Below, one piece after another: positions 39,701 to 51,700 of a stretch of 64,000 nt of DNA. Position numbers and translations under genes: made by a program. The stretch is from Limnoperna fortunei (Eukaryota > Mollusca > Bivalvia > Mytilida > Modiolidae), in NCBI GenBank assembly GCA_944474755.1, contig OX104117.1, forward strand, positions 62,115,522-62,179,521, given 5' to 3'. Below the pieces are notes generated by a model. It ran no database searches, had not been told where the DNA came from, and saw only the letters and a list, made by a program, of their open reading frames with translations. Within the stretch, counting starts at the first letter, position 1. Each line of letters begins with the position of its first letter.

Positions 39701-42700
39701 TTAAGCATAATAACACCAAAGAGAAGTAGAAGTTGTTGTACTTCTTTCTTTATTGTTTATTTAGAATATGGTGGGTTACAGGTGAGACCTAAAAGAAAGT
39801 CCTACCAAATTGTTTTTCTTTGTTTTAATATGCTTTTCTGGAGTGTGGTGAAACTTTAGATTGGTGGGTGAAAAATATACAGACCCGATGTTATTACTAA
39901 CAGCACTATCTTTAAACACTCAATACTAAATTTCAATATAATATACAGGTAATTGGACAATATTAGTGCTGTAGAATTATATAGCTTGTATTTTGTATGA
40001 GACTTAGGGACTAGGGCCTGGCTAAACTGAGCATTTCACATGTCTCATCCCAAATACTAGTTATATTTTTCAAAAACACACTAATGTTTTTATACTGGAA
40101 TGAAAAAAATGCCCTTAAATGTTTTTTATAATGAAATAGGGCTTTTTTTAATAATTGAACCCAAAAAGTGCATCAAACTTAAAATTACAATCAAAATTGC
40201 CTGATTAGACAATAATTTTCTACACTAGTGATGTCCTTTTGCTACCAATTTTTAATCAATAAGAATAGGGGTGAACCATATTTTGGGCATGGTTAAAAAA
40301 TACAACCAAAAATATACAGGTTGGTTGCATTCAGAACCCTGAATTTGTCCAGTGAGAACAGTGAACATAATGAACATAATGAACATGTTAACTGTTCTAA
40401 CAATTGCAAGATCAAATTAAAGTGGACATTGGTACATGTTGGTGGTCAAATTAAAGTGGACATTGGTACATGTTGGTGGTCAAATTAAAGTGGACATTGG
40501 TACATGTTGGTGGTCAAATTAAAGTGGACATTGGTACATGTTGGTGGTCAAATTAAAGTGGACATTGGTACATGCTGGTGGTCAAATTAAAGTGGACATT
40601 GGTACATGTTGGTGGTAAAAGTAGAGTGGACATTGGTACATGATGGTGGTCAAAGCAGAGTGGATACTGGTACATGTTAAAGTAGACATTGGCAGGTTGT
40701 CAAAGTAGAAAGGACATTGGTAGGTTGTCAAAGTATAGAGGACATTGGTAGGTTGTCAAAGTAGAGGACATTGGTAGGTTGTCAAAGTATAGTGGACATT
40801 GGTAGGTTGTCAAAGTAGAGGACATTGGCAGGTTGTCAAAGTAGAGGACATTGGCAGGTTGTCAAAGTATAGATGACATTGGTAGGTTGTCAAAGTAGAA
40901 ACGACATTGGTAGGTTGTCAAAGTATAGAGGACATTGGTAGGTTGTCAAAGTAGAAAGGACATTGGCAGGTTGTCAAAAGTATAGTGGACATTGGCATTT
41001 TGTCAAAGTATAGTGGACATTGGCAGGTCGTCAAAGTATAGATGACATTGGTAGGTTGTCAAAGTAGAAAGGACATTGGTAGGTTGTCAACATATAGTGG
41101 ACATTGGTAGGATGTCAAAGTATAGTGGACATTGGTAGGTTGTCAAAGTATAGTGGACATTGATAGGTTGTCAAAGTATAGTAAACATTGGTAGGTTGTC
41201 AAAGTATAGAGGACATTGGTAGGTTGTCAAAGTAGAGGACATTGGTAGGTTGTCAATGTGTAGTGGACATTGGTAGGTTGTCAAAGTATAGTGGACATTG
41301 GTAGGTTGTCAAAGTATAGTGGACATTGGTAGGTTGTCAAAGTATAGTGGACATTGGTAGGTTGTCAAAGTAGAAAGGACATTGGTAGGTTGTCAAAGTA
41401 GAGGACATTGGTAGGTTGTCAAAGAAGAGGACATTGGTAGGTTGTCAAAGTATAGAGGACATTGGTAGGTTGTCAAAGTGTAGTGGACATTGGCAGGTTG
41501 TCAAAGTATAGTGAACATTGGTAGGTTGTCAAAGTATAGTGGACATTGGTAGGTTGTCAAAGTAGAAAGGACATTGGTAGGTTGTCAAAGTAGAGGACAT
41601 TGGTAGGTTGTCAAAGTATAGAGGACATTGGTAGGTTGTCAAAGTGTAGTGGACATTGGTAGGTTGTCAAAGTATAGTGGACATTGGTAGGTTGTCAAAG
41701 TATAGAGGACATTGGTAGGTTGTCAAAGTATAGAGGACATTGGTAGGTTGTCAAAGTAGTGGACATTGGTAGGTTGTCAAAGTAGAGGAAATTGGTAGGT
41801 TGTCAAAGTATAGTGGACATTGGTAGGTTGTCAAAGTATAGAGGGCATTGGTAGGTTGTCAATGTGTAGTGGACATTGGTAGGTTGTCAAAGTATAGTGG
41901 ACATTGGTAGGTTGTCAAGTATAGTGGACATTGGTAGGTTGTCAAAGTATAGTGGACATTGGTAGGTGGTCAAAGTAGAAAGGACATTGGTAGGTTGTCA
42001 AAGTATAGTGGACATTGGTAGGTTGTCAAAGTACAGTGGACATTGGTAGGTTGTCAAAGTATAGTGGACATTGGTAGGTTGTCAAAGTAGAAAGGACATT
42101 GGTAGGTTGTCAAAGTAGAGGACATTGGCAGGTTGTCAAAGTAGAGGACATTGGTAGGTTGTCAAAGTATAGTGGACATTGGTAGGTTGTCAAAGTAGAG
42201 GACATTGGCAGGTTGTCAAAGTAGAGGACATTGGTAGGTTGTCAAAGTATAGTGGACATTGGTAGGTTGTCAAAGTAGAAAGGACATTGGTAGGTTGTCA
42301 AAGTATAGTGGACATTGGTAGGTTGTCAAAGTAGAGGACATTGGTAGGTTGTCAAAGTAGAGGACATTGGTAGGTTGTCAAAGTATAGTGGACATTGGTA
42401 GGTTGTCAAAGTATAGTGGACATTGGTAGGTAATCAAAGTATAGTGGACATTGGTAGGTTGTCAAAGTAGAAAGGACATTGGTAGGTTTTCAAAGTATAG
42501 TGGACATTGGTAGGTTGTCAAAGTATAGTGGACATTGGTAGGTTGTCAAAGTATAGTGGACATTGGTAGGTTGTCAAAGTAGAAAGGACATTGGTAGGTT
42601 GTCAAAGTATAGTGGACATTGGTAGGTTGTCAAAGTAGAAAGGACATTGGTAGGTTGTCAAAGTATAGTGGACATTGGTAGGTTGTCAAAGTAGAGGACA

Positions 42701-45700
42701 TTGGTAGGTTGTCAAAGTATAGAGGACATTGGTAGGTTGTCAAAGTATAGTGGACATTGGTAGGTTGTCAAAGTAGAGGACATTGGTAGGTTGTCAAAGT
42801 AGAGGACATTGGTAGGTTGTCAAAGTAGAGGACATTGGTAGGTTGTCAAAGTAGAGGACATTGGTAGGTTGTCAAAGTATAGTGGACATTGGTAGGTTGT
42901 CAAAGTAGAGGAAATTGGTAGGTTGTCAAAGTATAGTGGACATTGGTAGGTTGTCAAAGTAGAGGAAATTGGTAGGTTGTCAAAGTATAGAGGACATTGG
43001 CAGGTTGTCAAAGTAGAGGAAATTGGTAGGTTGTCAAAGTATAGAGGACATTGGTAGGTTGTCAAAGTATAGAGGACATTGGTAGGTTGTCAAAGTAGTG
43101 GACATTGGTAGGTTGTCAAAGTAGAGGAAATTGGTAGGTTGTCAAAGTATAGTGGACATTGGTAGGTTGTCAAAGTAGAGGAAATTGGTAGGTTGTCAAA
43201 GTATAGAGGACATTGGCAGGTTGTCAAAGTATAGTGGACATTGGTAGGTTGTCAAAGTAGAAAGGACATTGGTAGGTTGTCAAAGTAGAAAGGACATTGG
43301 TAGGTTGTCAAAGTATAGTGGACATTGGTAGGTTGTCAAAGTATAGTGGACATTGGTAGGTTGTCAAGTATAGTGGACATTGGTAGGTTGTCAAAGTATA
43401 GTGGACATTGGCAGGTTGTCAAAGTATAGTGAACATTGGTAGGTTGTCAAAGTATAGTGGACATTGGTAGGTTGTCAAAGTAGAGGACATTGGTAGGTTG
43501 TCAAAGTAGAGGACATTGGTAGGTTGTCAAAGTATAGAGGACATTGGCAGGTTGTCAAAGTGTAGTGGACATTGGCAGGTTGTCAAAGTATAGTGAACAT
43601 TGGTAGGTTGTCAAAGTATAGTGGACATTGGTAGGTTGTCAAAGTATAGTGGACATTGGTAGGTTGTCAAAGTATAGTGGACATTGGTAGGTTGTCAAAG
43701 TAGAAAGGACATTGGTAGGTTGTCAAAGTAGAGGACATTGGTAGGTTGTCAAAGTATAGAGGACATTGGTAGGTTGCCAAAGTGCAGTGGACATGGGTAG
43801 GTTGTCAAAGTATAGTGGACATTGGTAGGTTGTCAAAGTATAGTGGACATTGGTAGGTTGTCAAAGTATAGTGGACATTGGTAGGTTGTCAAAGTAGAAA
43901 GGACATTGGCAGGTTGTCAAAGTATAGAGGACATTGGTAGGTTGTCAAAGTATAGAGGACATTGGTAGGTTGTCAAAGTATAGTGGACATTGGTAGGTTG
44001 TCAAAGTAGAAAGGACATTGGCAGGTTGTCAAAAGTATAGAGGACATTGGTAGGTTGTCAAAGTAGAGGACATTGGTAGGTTGTCAAAGTATAGTGGACA
44101 TTGGTAGGTTGTCAAAGTAGAGGAAATTGGTAGGTTGTCAAAGTATAGTGGACATTGGTAGGTTGTCAAAGTAGAGGAAATTGGTAGGTTGTCAAAGTAT
44201 AGAGGACATTGGCAGGTTGTCAAAGTAGAGGAAATTGGTAGGTTGTCAAAGTATAGAGGACATTGGTAGGTTGTCAAAGTATAGAGGACATTGGTAGGTT
44301 GTCAAAGTAGAAAGGACATTGGTAGGTTGTCAAAGTAGAGGACATTGGTAGGTTGTCAAAGAAGAGGACATTGGTAGGTTGTCAAAGTATAGAGGACATT
44401 GGTAGGTTGTCAAAGTGTAGTGGACATTGGCAGGTTGTCAAAGTATAGTGAACATTGGTAGGTTGTCAAAGTATAGTGGACATTGGTAGGTTGTCAAAGT
44501 AGAAAGGACATTGGTAGGTTGTCAAAGTAGAGGACATTGGTAGGTTGTCAAAGTATAGAGGACATTGGTAGGTTGTCAAAGTGTAGTGGACATTGGTAGG
44601 TTGTCAAAGTATAGTGGACATTGGTAGGTTGTCAAAGTATAGAGGACATTGGTAGGTTGTCAAAGTATAGAGGACATTGGTAGGTTGTCAAAGTAGTGGA
44701 CATTGGTAGGTTGTCAAAGTAGAGGAAATTGGTAGGTTGTCAAAGTATAGTGGACATTGGTAGGTTGTCAAAGTATAGAGGGCATTGGTAGGTTGTCAAT
44801 GTGTAGTGGACATTGGTAGGTTGTCAAAGTATAGTGGACATTGGTAGGTTGTCAAGTATAGTGGACATTGGTAGGTTGTCAAAGTATAGTGGACATTGGT
44901 AGGTGGTCAAAGTAGAAAGGACATTGGTAGGTTGTCAAAGTATAGTGGACATTGGTAGGTTGTCAAAGTATAGTGGACATTGGTAGGTTGTCAAAGTATA
45001 GTGGACATTGGTAGGTTGTCAAAGTAGAAAGGACATTGGTAGGTTGTCAAAGTAGAGGACATTGGCAGGTTGTCAAAGTAGAGGACATTGGTAGGTTGTC
45101 AAAGTATAGTGGACATTGGTAGGTTGTCATAGTAGAGGACATTGGCAGGTTGTCAAAGTAGAGGACATTGGTAGGTTGTCAAAGTATAGTGGACATTGGT
45201 AGGTTGTCAAAGTAGAAAGGACATTGGTAGGTTGTCAAAGTATAGTGGACATTGGTAGGTTGTCAAAGTAGAGGACATTGGTAGGTTGTCAAAGTAGAGG
45301 ACATTGGTAGGTTGTCAAAGTATAGTGGACATTGGTAGGTTGTCAAAGTATAGTGGACATTGGTAGGTAATCAAAGTATAGTGGACATTGGTAGGTTGTC
45401 AAAGTAGAAAGGACATTGGTAGGTTTTCAAAGTATAGTGGACATTGGTAGGTTGTCAAAGTATAGTGGACATTGGTAGGTTGTCAAAGTATAGTGGACAT
45501 TGGTAGGTTGTCAAAGTAGAAAGGACATTGGTAGGTTGTCAAAGTATAGTGGACATTGGTAGGTTGTCAAAGTAGAAAGGACATTGGTAGGTTGTCAAAG
45601 TAGAGGACATTGGTAGGTTGTCAAAGTATAGAGGACATTGGTAGGTTGTCAAAGTATAGTGGACATTGGTAGGTTGTCAAAGTAGAGGACATTGGTAGGT

Positions 45701-48700
45701 TGTCAAAGTAGAGGACATTGGTAGGTTGTCAAAGTAGAGGACATTGGTAGGTTGTCAAAGTAGAGGACATTGGTAGGTTGTCAAAGTATAGTGGACATTG
45801 GTAGGTTGTCAAAGTAGAGGAAATTGGTAGGTTGTCAAAGTATAGTGGACATTGGTAGGTTGTCAAAGTAGAGGAAATTGGTAGGTTGTCAAAGTATAGA
45901 GGACATTGGCAGGTTGTCAAAGTAGAGGAAATTGGTAGGTTGTCAAAGTATAGAGGACATTGGTAGGTTGTCAAAGTATAGAGGACATTGGTAGGTTGTC
46001 AAAGTAGTGGACATTGGTAGGTTGTCAAAGTAGAGGAAATTGGTAGGTTGTCAAAGTATAGTGGACATTGGTAGGTTGTCAAAGTAGAGGAAATTGGTAG
46101 GTTGTCAAAGTATAGAGGACATTGGCAGGTTGTCAAAGTATAGTGGACATTGGTAGGTTGTCAAAGTAGAAAGGACATTGGTAGGTTGTCAAAGTAGAAT
46201 GGACATTGGTAGGTTGTCAAAGTATAGTGGACATTGGTAGGTTGTCAAAGTATAGTGGACATTGGTAGGTTGTCAAGTATAGTGGACATTGGTAGGTTGT
46301 CAAAGTATAGTGGACATTGGCAGGTTGTCAAAGTATAGTGAACATTGGTAGGTTGTCAAAGTATAGTGGACATTGGTAGGTTGTCAAAGTAGAGGACATT
46401 GGTAGGTTGTCAAAGTAGAGGACATTGGTAGGTTGTCAAAGTATAGAGGACATTGGTAGGTTGTCAAAGTGTAGTGGACATTGGCAGGTTGTCAAAGTAT
46501 AGTGAACATTGGTAGGTTGTCAAAGTATAGTGGACATTGGTAGGTAATCAAAGTATAGAGGACATTGGTAGGTTGTCAAAGTAGAGGAAATTGGTAGGTT
46601 GTCAAAGTATAGTGGACATTGGTAGGTTGTCAAAGTAGAGGAAATTGGTAGGTTGTCAAAGTATAGAGGACATTGGCAGGTTGTCAAAGTAGAGGAAATT
46701 GGTAGGTTGTCAAAGTATAGAGGACATTGGTAGGTTGTCAAAGTATAGAGGACATTGGTAGGTTGTCAAAGTAGTGGACATTGGTAGGTTGTCAAAGTAG
46801 AGGAAATTGGTAGGTTGTCAAAGTATAGTGGACATTGGTAGGTTGTCAAAGTAGAGGAAATTGGTAGGTTGTCAAAGTATAGAGGACATTGGCAGGTTGT
46901 CAAAGTATAGTGGACATTGGTAGGTTGTCAAAGTAGAAAGGACATTGGTAGGTTGTCAAAGTATAGTGGACATTGGTAGGTTGTCAAAGTATAGTGGACA
47001 TTGGTAGGTTGTCAAAGTATAGTGGACATTGGTAGGTGGTCAAAGTAGAAAGGACATTGGTAGGTTGTCAAAGTATAGTGGACATTGGTAGGTTGTCAAA
47101 GTATAGTGGACATTGGTAGGTTGTCAAAGTATAGTGGACATTGGTAGGTTGTCAAAGTAGAAAGGACATTGGTAGGTTGTCAAAGTAGAGGACATTGGCA
47201 GGTTGTCAAAGTAGAGGACATTGGTAGGTTGTCAAAGTATAGTGGACATTGGTAGGTTGTCAAAGTAGAGAACATTGGCAGGTTGTCAAAGTAGAGGACA
47301 TTGGTAGGTTGTCAAAGTATAGTGGACATTGGTAGGTTGTCAAAGTAGAAAGGACATTGGTAGGTTGTCAAAGTATAGTGGACATTGGTAGGTTGTCAAA
47401 GTAGAGGACATTGGTAGGTTCTCAAAGTAGAGGACATTGGTAGGTTGTCAAAGTATAGTGGACATTGGTAGGTTGTCAAAGTATAGTGGACATTGGTAGG
47501 TAATCAAAGTATAGTGGACATTGGTAGGTTGTCAAAGTAGAAAGGACATTGGTAGGTTTTCAAAGTATAGTGGACATTGGTAGGTTGTCAAAGTATAGTG
47601 GACATTGGTAGGTTGTCAAAGTATAGTGGACATTGGTAGGTTGTCAAAGTAGAAAGGACATTGGTAGGTTGTCAAAGTATAGTGGACATTGGTAGGTTGT
47701 CAAAGTAGAAAGGACATTGGTAGGTTGTCAAAGTATAGTGGACATTGGTAGGTTGTCAAAGTAGAGGACATTGGTAGGTTGTCAAAGTATAGAGGACTTT
47801 GGTAGGTTGTCAAAGTATAGAGGACATTGGTAGGTTGTCAAAGTAGAGGACATTGGTAGGTTGTCAAAGTAGAGGACATTGGTAGGTTGTCAAAGTATAG
47901 AGGACATTGGTAGGTTGTCAAAGTAGAGGACATTGGTAGGTTGTCAAAGTAGAGGACATTGGTAGGTTGTCAAAGTATAGTGGACATTGGCAGGTTGTCA
48001 AAGTATAGTGAACATTGGTAGGTTGTCAAAGTATAGTGGACATTGGTAGGTTGTCAAAGTAGAGGACATTGGTAGGTTGTCAAAGTAGAGGACATTGGTA
48101 GGTTGTCAAAGTATAGAGGACATTGGTAGGTTGTCAAAGTGTAGTGGACATTGGCAGGTTGTCAAAGTATAGTGAACATTGGTAGGTTGTCAAAGTATAG
48201 TGGACATTGGTAGGTAATCAAAGTATAGTGGACATTGGTAGGTTGTCAAAGTAGAAAGGACATTGGTAGGTTTTCAAAGTATAGTGGACATTGGTAGGTT
48301 GTCAAAGTATAGTGGACATTGGTAGGTTGTCAAAGTATAGTGGACATTGGTAGGTTGTCAAAGTAGAGGACATTGGTAGGTTGTCAAAGTATAGAGGACA
48401 TTGGTAGGTTGTCAAAGTAGAGGACATTGGTAGGTTGTCAAAGTAGAGGACATTGGTAGGTTGTCAAAGTAGAGGACATTGGTAGGTTTTCAAAGTATAG
48501 TGGACATTGGTAGGTTGTCAAAGTAGAAAGGACATTGGCAGGTTGTCAAAGTAGAAAGGACATTGGCAGGTTGTCAAAGTATAGAGGACATTGGTAGGTT
48601 GTCAAAGTAGTGGACATTGGTAGGTTGTCAAAGTAGAGGAAATTGGTAGGTTGTCAAAGTATAGTGGACATTGGTAGGTTGTCAAAGTAGAGGAAATTGG

Positions 48701-51700
48701 TAGGTTGTCAAAGTATAGAGGACATTGGCAGGTTGTCAAAGTATAGTGGACATTCGTAGGTTGTCAAAGTAGAAAGGACATTGGTAGGTTGTCAAAGTAG
48801 AAAGGACATTGGTAGGTTGTCAAAGTATAGTGGACATTGGTAGGTTGTCAAAGTATAGTGGACATTGGTAGGTTGTCAAGTATAGTGGACATTGGTAGGT
48901 TGTCAAAGTATAGTGGACATTGGTAGGTGGTCAAAGTAGAAAGGACATTGGTAGGTTGTCAAAGTATAGTGGGCATTGGTAGGTTGTCAAAGTATAGTGG
49001 ACATTGGTAGGTTGTCAAAGTATAGTGGACATTGGTAGGTTGTCAAAGTAGAAAGGACATTGGTAGGTTGTCAAAGTAGAGGACATTGGCAGGTTGTCAA
49101 AGTAGAGGACATTGGTAGGTTGTCAAAGTATAGTGGACATTGGTAGGTTGTCAAAGTAGAGGACATTGGCAGGTTGTCCAAGTAGAGGACATTGGTAGGT
49201 TGTCAAAGTATAGTGGACATTGGTAGGTTGTCAAAGTAGAAAGGACATTGGTAGGTTGTCAAAGTATAGTGGACATTGGTAGGTTGTCAAAGTAGAGGAC
49301 ATTGGTAGGTTGTCAAAGTAGAGGACATTGGTAGGTTGTCAAAGTATAGTGGACATTGGTAGGTTGTCAAAGTATAGTGGACATTGGTAGGTAATCAAAG
49401 TATAGTGGACATTGGTAGGTTGTCAAAGTAGAAAGGACATTGGTAGGTTTTCAAAGTATAGTGGACATTGGTAGGTTGTCAAAGTATAGTGGACATTGGT
49501 AGGTTGTCAAAGTATAGTGGACATTGGTAGGTTGTCAAAGTAGAAAGGACATTGGTAGGTTGTCAAAGTATAGTGGACATTGGTAGGTTGTCAAAGTAGA
49601 AAGGACATTGGTAGGTTGTCAAAGTATAGTGGACATTGGTAGGTTGTCAAAGTAGAGGACATTGGTAGGTTGTCAAATTATAGAGGACATTGGTAGGTTG
49701 TCAAAGTATAGAGGACATTGGTAGGTTGTCAAAGTAGAGGACATTGGTAGGTTGTCAAAGTAGAGGACATTGGTAGGTTGTCAAAGTAGAGGACATTGGT
49801 AGGTTGTCAAAGTATAGTGGACATTGGTAGGTTGTCAAAGTAGAAAGGACATTGGCAGGTTGTCAAAGTATGGTGGACATTGGTAGGTTGTCAAAGTATA
49901 GTGGACATTGGTAGGTTGTCAAAGTAGAGGACATTGGTAGGTTGTCAAAGTATAGTGGACATTGGTAGGTTGTCAAAGTATAGTGGACATTGGTAGGTTG
50001 TCAAAATAGAGGACATTGGTAGGTTGTCAAAGTAGAAAGGATGTTGGTAGGTTGTCAAAAGTATAGAGGACATTGGTAGGTTGTCAAAGTAGAGGACATT
50101 GGTAGGTTGTCAAAGTATAGTGGACATTGGTACCGGTATTCAAAGTAAAGAGGGCATTGGCAGGTTGTCAAAGTAGAAAGGACATTGGTAGGTTGTCAAA
50201 GTATAGAGGACATTGGCAGGTTGTCAAAGTATAGTGGACATTGGTAGGTTGTCAAAGTAGAAAGGACATTGGTAGGTTGTCAAAGTAGAGGACATTGGTA
50301 GGCTGTCAAAGTATAGAGGACACTGGCAGGTTGTCAAAGTATAGTGGACATTGGCAGGTTGTCAAAGTATAGTGGACATTGGCAGGTTGTCAAAGTATAG
50401 TGGACATTGGCAGGTTGTCAAAGTATAGTGGACATTGGCAGGTTGTCAAAGTATAGTGGACATTGGCAGGTTGTCAAAGTAAAGAGGACATTGGCAGGTT
50501 GTCAAAGTATAGTGGACATTGGTAGGTTGTCAAAGTAGAGGACATTGGCAGGTTGTCAAAGTAGAAAGGACATTGGTAGGTTGTCAAAGTAGAGGACATT
50601 GGTAGGTTGTCAAAGTAGAGGACATTGGTAGGTTGTCAAAGTATAGTGGACATTGGCAGGTTGTCAAAGTAGAGTGGATATTGGTAGGTTGACATTTAAT
50701 TTAGGTATGTATTTCTTTAAATAATCTGACAAATTATAATTAGTAAATTGCATTGGACAACACTGTTTCAGTTTTTAGTATTTTGTTTGTTTGTATGGTG
50801 TATAATGCCACTATCAGCAATTTGACAGCTATATCATGGCATCCAGTTCAATTGGGAGAAGCAGGAGTACTTAAAAAAAACCACTAGACTTTGTTGGGAA
50901 AACTTTCAATCCTAGTCAATTAAGATTGGTGTTGAGTACACCCTACCCTCAGTGAGACTTGAACCCACAATGTTTACAGGCCACATTATCAATAGTAGAT
51001 TAACTACCTTTACAGTACGGGATATACATTTTAAATGAATTGATATACAAGACTCTTCTGTAATTTCATTTGAGGATCTAATAATTGTGATAAAGCATGT
51101 GGATAAATTTGACTCGACTCTGGGTTCTCTGGTGGACTTGGAAGAGGGCACTGGGAACCAAATATAAGATCTTTTTAGGAAATTGTATCTAAATCTGATA
51201 CAAATATAATTTCAATAATAAATATAATGGGAAGGTGGTGCATTCCCTTTACCATATCAGGTGAAAAAATCTAAGAATTACCCAGAATTCTAACTCCATT
51301 TTTATGTGCTGCATTGATCCATGCGACAGGAGGAATTGTAATAAAATTATGACTAAAGTATACAAATGTGTCTATCAACTGCCAGTGGTAAAAATTGTAA
51401 CTCTTTTCATCCCTGTCACCTTGGGTGTACCTGAAAAAAAACCCATTTACTTTACACCATGGACATGCCAATTTTATTTATTATTTGATTTACTAGTAGC
51501 AATGATTCAAAATAGTTTGTCAAATAAATTGACATACTAGTATCAGAAATATTAGTTTAAGTGATGCATCGTATAGATGTTCTTAACTGTTAAGGTGAAA
51601 AGACACCTGCCAAGATCATTTGTTTCTCTTGTTTCATAGCCAAGAGGGACCTTCAAGATCAAACTAAACATTGGCTGAAAGTTTTGTTTAATACTCACAT

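Noticed and set aside
42820..46741. Repeated minus-strand open frames of about 81 codons with a TTYQCPLYFDNLPISS pattern
   Set aside because: They arise because three 28/26-bp minisatellite units stay open in one frame. They lie inside an intron and end wherever unit lengths change, so they are not genes.
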